Shown piece by piece: positions 1 through 6,804 of a DNA stretch of 8,562 nucleotides; within the stretch, counting starts at the first letter, position 1; every line of letters begins with the position of its first letter. A program made the position numbers and the translations under genes. The notes beneath the pieces were generated by a model. It was given only the letters and a program-made list of their open reading frames with translations. It was not told where the DNA came from and did not search any database. The stretch is from Aquificaceae bacterium (lineage in GTDB: Bacteria; Aquificota; Aquificia; Aquificales; Aquificaceae), in assembly GCA_015492115.1 (NCBI GenBank), contig WGFS01000065.1, positions 1 to 8,562 of the forward strand, written 5' to 3'.

Positions 1-603
1 CACGAGCCTAAGGAAGTAGGGGCGGTAATGACGGTTCCTATGGTAGTGCTTGGGGTGATGGCTGTGATAGCTGGGTTTTTTGAGGGGTGGTACATGCACG
101 TTGTTGGTGCGGAACATAAAGAGATTCATATGAATGTGGCGGTTACCTCCGTGAGCGTGGGACTGATAGGCATACTGATAGCTTACCTGGTCTTCGTAAA
201 AAGGATCGTTTCTCCCGAAGGTATGGCTTCAGCCCTTGCGCCTCTGAGGGTGACCTTTAAAGAGCAGTTCTTTACCGAAAGGTTCTATCATCGCGGTCTT
301 GCCCGCGGATATATGCTTTTTTCAAAGACCGCTTACTACGTAGGAGACAGGTTCCTGATAGACGGCTTTATAAACACAGCCTACAGGCTCTTCTTCAGGT
401 TCGCAAAGGATGTCTGGAAGGCTTTTGACATAAAGTCCATTGACATATTTATACACTGGCTTGCCTTCAACGTGTTTCGCTCCGGAAGGGTCCTGAGAAA
501 TATCCAGACAGGTCTTCTTAACAACTACGTTCTGTTTCTGCTGGTTGGGATAATTGTTGTCCTTGGGATAATGCTTTATGCGCTTGATAGGGTGAAGGGG
601 TAA
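1..603 (+). CDS. nuoL: NADH-quinone oxidoreductase subunit L, C-terminal part (5' end outside window)
   Basis: This is the last 200 residues of NuoL, the distal proton-pumping antiporter-like subunit of the complex I membrane arm. The frame is open from base 1, so the gene begins upstream; the ATG at 28 is internal. Visible in order (numbering from the first visible codon) are two hydrophobic segments at about 10-26 and 46-66, a long amphipathic stretch at about 84-165, a conserved QTG at 169-171, and a final membrane helix at about 175-194. In the family the long stretch is the lateral helix HL, which lies along NuoM and NuoN, and the end helix anchors it, so the C-terminus looks complete. 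The catalytic Glu/Lys residues of the antiporter core lie outside the window. The stop is 6 bases before nuoM. Classification is firm because only the L-type subunit has this tail. A second NuoL gene begins at the other end of the window. Confidence 0.95.
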   Translation, partial: HEPKEVGAVMTVPMVVLGVMAVIAGFFEGWYMHVVGAEHKEIHMNVAVTSVSVGLIGILIAYLVFVKRIVSPEGMASALAPLRVTFKEQFFTERFYHRGLARGYMLFSKTAYYVGDRFLIDGFINTAYRLFFRFAKDVWKAFDIKSIDIFIHWLAFNVFRSGRVLRNIQTGLLNNYVLFLLVGIIVVLGIMLYALDRVKG

Positions 604-609
604 GCGAAG

Positions 610-2112
610 ATGGATATAGTGAGAACGGATTTCCCATTCATAAGTCTATCCCTTGCTCTACCTGCCATCTCTGCCCTCCTTGTAGTATTCCTTCAGGAGA
701 GGTTTGCAAGGGCAGTATCCGTTGTCGGTGCTGGTGCGACCTTCCTTTTATCTCTCTTGGTTGTTTACCTGTTTGATTACTCGCGAACCTCTGCGGTTCA
801 GTTCTATGAGGAGTACACCATACTTGATGAGCTCAACATAAAGCTTTCCTTGGGTCTAGATGGTCTCTCCCTCCTCATGTACCTTCTTACCGCCCTGGTC
901 TCTCTCGTAGCCATTGTGTGGTCTGTAAAGGACAGACAGGTGAGCTTCAGGCTTAAAGAGTACTTTGTCGCATTTTTGCTGACGGAGAGTTTCCTGATAG
1001 GGGTGTTTGCGAGCTACGATGTGCTGGTATTCTATGTCTTCTACGAGCTCACCCTTATACCCATGCTCTTCGCCATAGGAGTTTGGGGGTACAAGCTCAG
1101 ACTCTACTCAGCCTATAAGTTCTTCATATACATTTTTGTTTCATCTCTCTTTCTCCTCTTGGGGATAGCGTCCGTTGCGGTGGTTCACTACAAAAACACA
1201 GGGAGCTTCTCTTTCAGTTACTTTGACCTGCTTAAGAACTCCTACACGCCCGGACTTGAGATATTTTTATTTCTCCTCTTCTTCATAGCCTTTGCGGTAA
1301 AGACCCCGCTCGTTCCCTTTCACACGTGGCTACCCGATGCCCACGGCGAAGCGCCGACCGCGGGTTCCGTTGTTCTCGCTGCAATGCTCCTTAAGATGGG
1401 TACTTACGCTTTGCTGAGGTTCAACCTTGGACTGTTCCCCGATGCAACTGTAAAGCTCATGCCCTTTATGGTTGCGATAGGCATAATAACCATTATTTAC
1501 GCCTCCTGGATGACTATAGTCCAGAACAACATAAAGAGATTCGTCGCATACTCTTCCGTATCTCACATGGGTTTTGTGGTAACAGCCATGTTTCTTCTCA
1601 CCCAGGAGGGGCTAAGGGCTTCCGTGATAGAGATGTTCGCCCACGGTATGACAAGTGCATCCCTCTTTATGATCGCGGGCTTTATCTACAACAGACTTCA
1701 TACCTTTAACATGTCCAGTCTCAGAGGCTCTGTAAAGTTTATGCCCATGTTTGCTGTCATCGTTGCCATGACCTCCTTTGCCTCCATGGGGCTCCCAGGG
1801 GGTTCTTCCTTCTGGGGAAAGTTTCTGACCATACTCGCTGCAAAGGAATACTCTTATGCCCTTGCCCTTCTTGTGCTTGTTGGTGCCTTTTTCAGCGCAG
1901 CTTACATCCTCTTCATGCTCAAAACGCTCTTCCTTGATGTCAGAGAGGAGAGCATACTGATACACTTTACGGACATAAGGGGTTTTAAGCTTGTAAGCTT
2001 CATAATGTTGATGGTGCCCATATTCCTTATAGGCTTCTTCCCCCACCTATTCTTTAACATGTTTGAGGGTTCAATAGGCTTTATACTCAAAAACCTCTTA
2101 GGACTGGAGTGA
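610..2112 (+). CDS. nuoM: NADH-quinone oxidoreductase subunit M (proton-translocating antiporter-like)
   Basis: NuoM is a membrane subunit of complex I that pumps protons. At 500 residues it matches the usual family length of about 480-510. The core is recognisable: E146 in FYELTLIP (the TM5 Glu), K231 in KTPLVPFHTWLPDAH (the broken TM7 Lys), K262 in LLKMGTY (the TM8 Lys), and AYSSVSHMG at 314-321 with its conserved His. About 13-14 hydrophobic segments are evenly spread. The odd point is the terminal half-channel residue. After MGLPG (393-397) the sequence reads SSFWGKF, with K404 where NuoM of E. coli and Thermus has Glu; Lys at this place is more typical of NuoL and NuoN. The gene order L-M-N and the overall sequence still support NuoM. 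The ATG is preceded by GAAGGGG at 594-600, 9 bases upstream. There is no frameshift or truncation. Confidence 0.96.
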   Translation: MDIVRTDFPFISLSLALPAISALLVVFLQERFARAVSVVGAGATFLLSLLVVYLFDYSRTSAVQFYEEYTILDELNIKLSLGLDGLSLLMYLLTALVSLVAIVWSVKDRQVSFRLKEYFVAFLLTESFLIGVFASYDVLVFYVFYELTLIPMLFAIGVWGYKLRLYSAYKFFIYIFVSSLFLLLGIASVAVVHYKNTGSFSFSYFDLLKNSYTPGLEIFLFLLFFIAFAVKTPLVPFHTWLPDAHGEAPTAGSVVLAAMLLKMGTYALLRFNLGLFPDATVKLMPFMVAIGIITIIYASWMTIVQNNIKRFVAYSSVSHMGFVVTAMFLLTQEGLRASVIEMFAHGMTSASLFMIAGFIYNRLHTFNMSSLRGSVKFMPMFAVIVAMTSFASMGLPGGSSFWGKFLTILAAKEYSYALALLVLVGAFFSAAYILFMLKTLFLDVREESILIHFTDIRGFKLVSFIMLMVPIFLIGFFPHLFFNMFEGSIGFILKNLLGLE

Positions 2113-2116
2113 GGAG

Positions 2117-3583
2117 ATGGATATAGGACAGCTCGTAGGTGCTGTACAGATACCGCGACTGGAGCTCTTCCTTCCGGAGCTTACAGTTCTTATAACCGCC
2201 TTTCTTCTCTTCACCCTTGAACTTGTACTCTCCTCACCTCTGAAGAGGGTCGTCCTTCCTTCTCTGAGCGCAATAGGTTACATCCTCGCCCTCATGTCTG
2301 TGGGTGTTACAATTCAGTTTCACGGAGACACCTTCTACGGAACCTTTACCAACGACTACCTCGGGGTACTCGTGAAGGTTTTTGAGCTCGTTATAGCCCT
2401 TACCGTGTTAGCCTTCTCCCAGAGGTACTTCCAATCAAAAGGCTCTTTTTACGGAGAGTTTTACTACATACTCGCCTTCACTCTCCTTGGGACGATGATC
2501 CTTGCCTCCTCCTACAACCTCATAATCATTTACGTCTCTCTGGAGCTCGTCTCCATAGGATTTTACATACTAACAGCCCTCCTCAGGGGTTCCTTCATAT
2601 CAAAGGAGGGAGCCTTCAAGTACCTGATACTGGGAGGTCTCAGTATAGCCCTCGCCTCTTACGGTGCGGTCTTCATGTACATATACTCTGGATCTATTGA
2701 CCTGCGGGAGATACTCACCTACTCGGGAGGCGATTACCACTACCTCATACTCGGGCTCGTGCTATTCCTTATAGGCTTTGCTATAAAGATAGGGGCTGTT
2801 CCCTTCCACTTCTGGCTTCCCGACGCCTATCAGGGAGCTCCCACACCGGTGACAGCCTTCATGGCTTCCGTTGGCAAGCTCGCCTTCTTCATACCCGTAG
2901 TCCGCATAATGCCTTTGATAGAGGATAAGTTTGCCCTCGCTTGGATGCTGACCGTGGGGGTCATTGCGGCGGTCACCATGCTCTACGGGAACTTCGTCGC
3001 CCTCGTTCAGAGGGATATAAAGAGGCTCCTCGCTTACTCTTCCATAGCCCACTCTGGATATATCCTCGCAGGGGTAGCTGTAACAAAGGTGATAGGTCTG
3101 AAGGCGGTTATATACTTCCTTGTTGTTTACGCTGTGATGTCCGCAGGTTCTTTCTTTGTGGTCGCCATGCTTGAAAGGGACGAGAACTGGAACAACGAGA
3201 TAAGGGAGTTTTCGGGACTCAGGTTCAGCATGCCCTACCTCGCCTTCGCCTTTCTGGTGTATATGTTTGCCCTCCTCGGGGTTCCTCCCACCGTGGGCTT
3301 TGTGGGGAAGACGCTCGTTTTTATGGCTCTCTCCTTTGACAAGCTCTGGTGGCTCGCCTTCGTCATGATCCTGTCAACCGCCGTCTCCACTGGATACTAC
3401 GTGAGGCTTGTCGTCCTGATGTACATGAAGGATAAAGAGAAGGAGGTATCCGTTCCAGAGAAGAGCTACGCCGAACTGGCTTCCCTTCTGTTCCTTACGC
3501 TCATGACGGTTGTGCTCGCTGTAGCTCCCGGTATTGTATGGCAGTTGCTCAGCCCTGCCGCTGAGATACTGTTTGCGAGGTGA
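2117..3583 (+). CDS. nuoN: NADH-quinone oxidoreductase subunit N (proton-translocating antiporter-like)
   Basis: NuoN is the antiporter-like pump of complex I that sits next to the small subunits K, J, A and H. It has 488 residues, a normal length. Key residues are present: E143 in SLELVSIGFY (TM5), K224 in IKIGAVPFHFWLPDAY (TM7), K254 in SVGKLAFF (TM8), AYSSIAHSGY at 306-315, and K398 in GFVGKTLVF (TM12, the usual Lys of this subunit). It follows nuoM after 4 bases. GGAG at 2106-2109, overlapping the nuoM stop, lies 7 bases from the ATG, so its translation is probably coupled to nuoM. In standard nuo operons N is the last gene. Here the stop TGA lies inside the ribosome binding site of a following nuoA, which suggests continuation of the same transcript rather than an operon end. 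It shares fold and motifs with NuoM, and the KTLVF ending and gene order decide for N. Confidence 0.96.
   Translation: MDIGQLVGAVQIPRLELFLPELTVLITAFLLFTLELVLSSPLKRVVLPSLSAIGYILALMSVGVTIQFHGDTFYGTFTNDYLGVLVKVFELVIALTVLAFSQRYFQSKGSFYGEFYYILAFTLLGTMILASSYNLIIIYVSLELVSIGFYILTALLRGSFISKEGAFKYLILGGLSIALASYGAVFMYIYSGSIDLREILTYSGGDYHYLILGLVLFLIGFAIKIGAVPFHFWLPDAYQGAPTPVTAFMASVGKLAFFIPVVRIMPLIEDKFALAWMLTVGVIAAVTMLYGNFVALVQRDIKRLLAYSSIAHSGYILAGVAVTKVIGLKAVIYFLVVYAVMSAGSFFVVAMLERDENWNNEIREFSGLRFSMPYLAFAFLVYMFALLGVPPTVGFVGKTLVFMALSFDKLWWLAFVMILSTAVSTGYYVRLVVLMYMKDKEKEVSVPEKSYAELASLLFLTLMTVVLAVAPGIVWQLLSPAAEILFAR
3577..3583 (+). promoter_or_regulatory. Ribosome binding site of nuoA
   Basis: GAGGTGA matches the anti-Shine-Dalgarno sequence strongly and lies 5 bases before the ATG at 3589. 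It overlaps the nuoN stop codon. A GTG at 3580 is in frame and would add three residues, but it sits inside this site, so the ATG is the better start. Confidence 0.8.
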
Positions 3584-3588
3584 GAGGC

Positions 3589-3960
3589 ATGGATTACATA
3601 GGCTTTCTGATATTCTTCGGGGTGATGGTCGGGATAGCCCTTGTGATGATATCCCTGAACTGGCTCTTTGGTCCCAGGACACCCCAGGAGTACGAGGACT
3701 ATCCCTACGAGTGCGGTGTTCCCCTCTACGATAAAAGCGCTCAGACGACCTTTCACCAGGGATACTATCTCCTGGGACTCCTTCTTCTTCTCTTTGACAT
3801 AGAGGCAGCCTTCCTCTTCCCTTGGACGGTCGTTTACAGATGGCTCGGTGTGTTCGGTTTCATAGAGATGTTTCTCTTCATACTGATACTCACCTACGGA
3901 CTCCTCTACGCATGGAGGAAGGGTGCTCTCAACTGGCAGTTTGAGATGGAGGAAGTTTGA
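3589..3960 (+). CDS. nuoA: NADH-quinone oxidoreductase subunit A
   Basis: NuoA (the ND3 homologue) is a small three-helix membrane subunit near the quinone cavity that links the peripheral and membrane arms. It has 123 residues, normal for the family. Features are TM1 at about 5-27, then the matrix-side loop with YECG at 40-43 (its Cys is the one that marks the active/deactive transition in mitochondrial ND3), TM2 with FDIEAAFLFPW at 69-79 carrying conserved D70 and E72, and TM3 at about 89-108 with E93. The ATG is chosen over the in-frame GTG at 3580 because of the ribosome binding site. The gene follows nuoN by 5 bases and overlaps nuoCD by one base (TGATG). nuoB, which normally comes next, is absent. 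The position after nuoN suggests that a second nuo gene set starts here without its own promoter. Confidence 0.95.
   Translation: MDYIGFLIFFGVMVGIALVMISLNWLFGPRTPQEYEDYPYECGVPLYDKSAQTTFHQGYYLLGLLLLLFDIEAAFLFPWTVVYRWLGVFGFIEMFLFILILTYGLLYAWRKGALNWQFEMEEV
3948..3952 (+). promoter_or_regulatory. Ribosome binding site of nuoCD
   Basis: GGAGG inside the end of nuoA lies 7 bases before the ATG at 3960, the ideal spacing. An in-frame TTG at 3957 would add one residue but is less well placed. The start overlaps the nuoA stop as TGATG, which implies translational coupling. Confidence 0.75.
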
Positions 3961-5741
3961 TGCCGTGGGCAAAGGCTGAAGATTTTGTAGAGCTGAAGGA
4001 GAGGTTCCCGGAGCTTGAGATAGTGGAGTCAGGGAACAGCACCTCCCTTCACATAAAGAAGGAGAGCCTTATAGAACTCCTGAAGGAGTTAAAAAACAGA
4101 GGCTTCAAGCTCTTTATAGACCACTCCGTGGTGGACTTAAAGGACATACTGGAGAAGGAGAAAGACTTCAGGAATGCGGTCAAGGAGAACCTCATAGCCT
4201 TCCCAGAAGACAGGCTCTCAAGATTTCAGGCTTTTTATATCCTCTACAACGTGGACGAGAAAAAGAGGGTGATGGTAAAGACGAGAACAGATGGAACGCT
4301 CCCTACCGTAGAGAAGCTCTGGTTTGCGGGCAAGTGGGCTGAGAGAGAGTGCTACGACATGTTCGGCATAGAGTACGAGGGGCACGAGAACCTCGTGCGC
4401 GCCTTCATGTGGGACACCTACCCTTACTTTCCCCTCCGCAAAGACTTCCCTCTTGAGGGCTTCCCCGAGCAGGATCTCCCCTCCCTCAACGAGGTTCTCT
4501 GGGGGGACAGGCTTGAGGGTACCATGAACTACGAGAGGAAGCATGCGATAGTCCCCACCCTTGAAGACCTTGAGATAACCGAGAAAAAAAGGCTGAAGAA
4601 GAAGGCACAGATAGTTCTCAACTGGGGACCACTCCACCCGGGAACCCACGGGACGATGTGGTTTCTCTTTGACCTTGAGGGGGAGCGTATAGTCCAGACA
4701 GACGTGATACTCGGTCAGCTCCACAGGGGTGTTGAGAAGCTGGCGGAAAACGAGATGTACAACCAGTTCCTCGTCTATACCGACAGGATGGACTACCTAT
4801 CAGCCCTGTGCTCCAACCAGGCTTGGGTCGTTGCGATAGAGAGGATTCTCGGAATAGAGGAGGATGTGCCTGAGAAGGCAAAGTACATAAGGACCATGAT
4901 GTCTGAACTCCAGAGGATAAACTCCCACCTTCTCTGGCTCGGCACCTATGCCCTTGACCTCGGAGCCCTCACCGTTTTCCTATACGCCTTCAAAGAGCGT
5001 GAGAAGATAATGGATATACTTGAGGGCATAACGGGTGCCCGCCTCACTATCTCTTACCCACGTGTGGGTGGTGTGAGGATGGACCTTCCAGAGGGTGCCC
5101 TTGAGGTCATAAGGGCTTTCATAAAGAGGTTCCCTAAGGAGCTGAGCGACTGGGAGAGGATACTCACGAGGAACAGGATATGGCTCAGAAGGAACAAGGA
5201 CGTTGGTGTGATAACACCTGAGGATGCCTACTTCTACGGGGTTACAGGTCCGGTTGTAAGGGGCTCCGGAATACCCTACGATATGAGGAAGCTTGAACCC
5301 TACGATGCCTACGCAGAGGTTGATTTTGATATACCGGTCGGCGATGTGGGGGACTGCTACGACAGGTACCTCGTTCGTATTGAGGAGATGAGGCAGAGCG
5401 TGAGGATAGTAGAGCAGTGTCTTTCTAAGCTGGAAAAAATTCCCAGGTCTGCACCCTTCTTCGCGGAGGTTCCCAAAGAGAAGAAGCTCAAGCTGACCAT
5501 AGATGGAATAGGTCTGAAAGTTCCCACGGGAGAGATATACTCCTCGGGAGAGAACCCCAGAGGTGAGCTTGGATTTTACGTATTCTCCATGGGTGGTGTG
5601 AAGCCCTACAGGGTTAAGGTCAGACCGCCCTCTTACTACAACCTGAGCATATATCCCCACCTTATGAAGGACAGGGTTATAGCTGACGCGGTCACAATAC
5701 TTGCAAGCATAGACCCGGTCGTGGGAGAGACGGACAGATAG
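3960..5741 (+). CDS. nuoCD: NADH-quinone oxidoreductase, fused subunits C and D
   Basis: This is a 593-residue fusion of the 30 kDa (NuoC) and 49 kDa (NuoD) subunits of the complex I peripheral arm. NuoD forms most of the quinone-binding pocket facing NuoB and NuoH. Residues 1 to about 190 are NuoC, with the family signature ERECYDMFG at 128-136 followed by FPLRKDFPLEG. A charged, Lys-rich linker (about 190-216) follows. NuoD starts near 217: GPLHPGTHG at 223-231 (usual form GPQHPxxHG) with the quinone-site His, YTDRMDY at 273-279, HLLWLGT at 323-329, GDCYDRYLVR at 464-473, and the expected C-terminus GETDR. The CxxC pairs of [NiFe] hydrogenase large subunits are missing, so this is complex I and not a group 4 hydrogenase. 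The frame is continuous with no sign of error. C-D fusion is known from E. coli and several other lineages. The neighbours are odd: no nuoB before it and no nuoE/F/G after it. Confidence 0.96.
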   Translation: MPWAKAEDFVELKERFPELEIVESGNSTSLHIKKESLIELLKELKNRGFKLFIDHSVVDLKDILEKEKDFRNAVKENLIAFPEDRLSRFQAFYILYNVDEKKRVMVKTRTDGTLPTVEKLWFAGKWAERECYDMFGIEYEGHENLVRAFMWDTYPYFPLRKDFPLEGFPEQDLPSLNEVLWGDRLEGTMNYERKHAIVPTLEDLEITEKKRLKKKAQIVLNWGPLHPGTHGTMWFLFDLEGERIVQTDVILGQLHRGVEKLAENEMYNQFLVYTDRMDYLSALCSNQAWVVAIERILGIEEDVPEKAKYIRTMMSELQRINSHLLWLGTYALDLGALTVFLYAFKEREKIMDILEGITGARLTISYPRVGGVRMDLPEGALEVIRAFIKRFPKELSDWERILTRNRIWLRRNKDVGVITPEDAYFYGVTGPVVRGSGIPYDMRKLEPYDAYAEVDFDIPVGDVGDCYDRYLVRIEEMRQSVRIVEQCLSKLEKIPRSAPFFAEVPKEKKLKLTIDGIGLKVPTGEIYSSGENPRGELGFYVFSMGGVKPYRVKVRPPSYYNLSIYPHLMKDRVIADAVTILASIDPVVGETDR

Positions 5742-5745
5742 GAGG
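5741..5745 (+). promoter_or_regulatory. Ribosome binding site of nuoH
   Basis: GGAGG begins on the last base of the nuoCD stop and lies 6 bases before the ATG at 5752. It supports that start; the nearby GTG at 5748 is in another frame. Confidence 0.75.
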
Positions 5746-5751
5746 CTGTGG

Positions 5752-6801
5752 ATGGAGAGTGTGGTAGCTGGTGTGGTAATAGCGGTTATAAAGATACTCG
5801 TCATTCTGGGTATAGTGCTCGGCGTTGGAGCCTACCTAACGTGGGTGGAGAGAAAGGTCGCAGCGCACATTCAGAGGAGACCGGGACCCATGGTGGTGGG
5901 CTGGCACGGACTCCTGCAACCCATCGCGGACGGTCTAAAGCTGATAACCAAGGAAGACCTCTTTCCCAGATACGGAAACAAGTTCCTCTACAACCTCGCC
6001 ATAGTCCTTGCACTCGTTCCTGCGACTCTTGTCTTTGCGGTGGTTCCCTTTGGTCCCGAGTTTGAGCTATTTGGGTACAGGATAAAGCCCATACTCACTG
6101 ACGTTAACGTTGCCCTCCTCCTGGTCTTCGGTCTTGGCTCCCTTGCGGTCTACGCAATAGCCATAGCTGGATGGGCTTCCAACTCCAAGTATCCCCTTAT
6201 AGGCTCCATGAGGAAGGCTGGGATAATAATCTCCTACGAGGTTGCCATAACCTTTGCGGTGATGGGTCCCCTCATACTCGCCGGGACGCTGTCCACCTAT
6301 GAGATAGTCCAGAGGCAGATTGAACAGAACCTCTGGTATATATGGGTTCAGCCCATAGCCTTTGTTGTCTTCCTCTTCTCCCTTCTAGCTGAAACGGGAA
6401 GGGTTCCCTTTGACATACAGGAGGCTGAGGCTGAGCTCGTGACGGGCTTCACCGTTGAGTACGGAGGAATGAAGTTTGGTCTCTTCCCCCTCGTTGAGTG
6501 GTATGTGGAGGTTCTCTCCCTTTCAGCTATAGCTGTTGTCCTGTTCTTCGGAGGATGGTCTCCTATAAACATACCCTTCATGGGCTTCGTTGACCCCCTC
6601 TTCTTCCTTGGTCCCTTCTCCCCTTACGTGTGGTTCCTGCTCAAGGTGACGGTTCTCTTCCTCTTCATACTCTGGCTTCACTGGACGCTTCCCAGGTACA
6701 GGATAGACCAGATCACGGAGATCGCCTGGAAGGTTATGCTCCCCTTAGCCTTGATAAACATAGTTTTAACCGCTATAATTGCTCCGGTGGTTTGGAGGTG
6801 A
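5752..6801 (+). CDS. nuoH: NADH-quinone oxidoreductase subunit H
   Basis: NuoH (the ND1 homologue) anchors the peripheral arm in the membrane and forms the quinone entry tunnel and the start of the proton E-channel. Its 349 residues are slightly above the usual 320-345. Motifs in order are WVERKV at 31-36 (E33), GLLQPIADGLKL at 53-64 (D60), NSKYPLIGSMRKAG at 144-157, SYEVA at 161-165 (E163), and AETGRVPFD at 213-221 followed by the acidic run E224, E226, E228 and YGG at 237-239, which lines the quinone cavity. LPRYRIDQ at 313-320 precedes the last helix. About eight membrane segments are visible. Two small deviations are GPMVVG at 45-50, where many homologues have GPN-x-VG, and Gln at 223 where Pro is common before EAEAEL. 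Both look like lineage variation. The gene starts 10 bases after nuoCD, where nuoE, F and G would lie in the standard order. Confidence 0.97.
   Translation: MESVVAGVVIAVIKILVILGIVLGVGAYLTWVERKVAAHIQRRPGPMVVGWHGLLQPIADGLKLITKEDLFPRYGNKFLYNLAIVLALVPATLVFAVVPFGPEFELFGYRIKPILTDVNVALLLVFGLGSLAVYAIAIAGWASNSKYPLIGSMRKAGIIISYEVAITFAVMGPLILAGTLSTYEIVQRQIEQNLWYIWVQPIAFVVFLFSLLAETGRVPFDIQEAEAELVTGFTVEYGGMKFGLFPLVEWYVEVLSLSAIAVVLFFGGWSPINIPFMGFVDPLFFLGPFSPYVWFLLKVTVLFLFILWLHWTLPRYRIDQITEIAWKVMLPLALINIVLTAIIAPVVWR
6794..6801 (+). promoter_or_regulatory. Ribosome binding site of nuoI
   Basis: GGAGGTGA is a full match to the anti-Shine-Dalgarno complement. It contains the nuoH stop codon, and its GGAGG core lies 6 bases before the nuoI ATG at 6805. 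It is among the strongest sites in the window. Confidence 0.8.
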
Positions 6802-6804
6802 CCT

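Noticed and set aside
1330..1566. Minus-strand frame here and another at 2762-3052 that begin with similar peptides (MRYGRV and MGYGRV)
   Set aside because: They look like a pair of related small genes, but each is the antisense of the conserved AYSSxxH region of NuoM and NuoN. The likeness mirrors the paralogy of those two subunits.
2941..3174. 77-codon plus-strand frame inside nuoN, and similar ones at 3534, 5748 and 6630
   Set aside because: These are out-of-frame shadows of conserved nuo genes with low-complexity Arg/Gly-rich products and no supporting start signals.
3466..3972. 168-codon minus-strand frame across the nuoN-nuoA-nuoCD junctions
   Set aside because: It spans three real genes and their ribosome binding sites, shows no known domain, and is explained by codon use of the plus strand.
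4500..4630. nuoCD as an artefact of a lost stop between separate nuoC and nuoD
   Set aside because: The frame runs through a linker of about 25 residues with no start codon preceded by a good ribosome binding site at the NuoD border, and C-D fusions are well known.
3960..5741. Possibility of a [NiFe] hydrogenase (group 4, Ech/Hyc-like) or an Mrp antiporter cluster instead of complex I
   Set aside because: The NuoD part lacks the N- and C-terminal CxxC metal ligands and ends in GETDR. NuoA and NuoJ, which mark complex I, are present with normal motifs. Mrp clusters lack NuoCD, H and I.
604..5751. Search for promoters, terminators, small RNAs or riboswitches between genes
   Set aside because: The gaps between genes are 3 to 10 bases, too short for any of these, and no hairpin followed by a T run was seen at gene ends.
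4980..5804. 274-codon open frame on the minus strand, opposite nuoCD and the start of nuoH
   Set aside because: No family resemblance and no promoter or ribosome binding site pattern. The plus strand here is a firmly conserved gene. Minus-strand stops require TTA, CTA or TCA in frame on the plus strand, and these codons are rare in these genes, so long antisense frames are expected.
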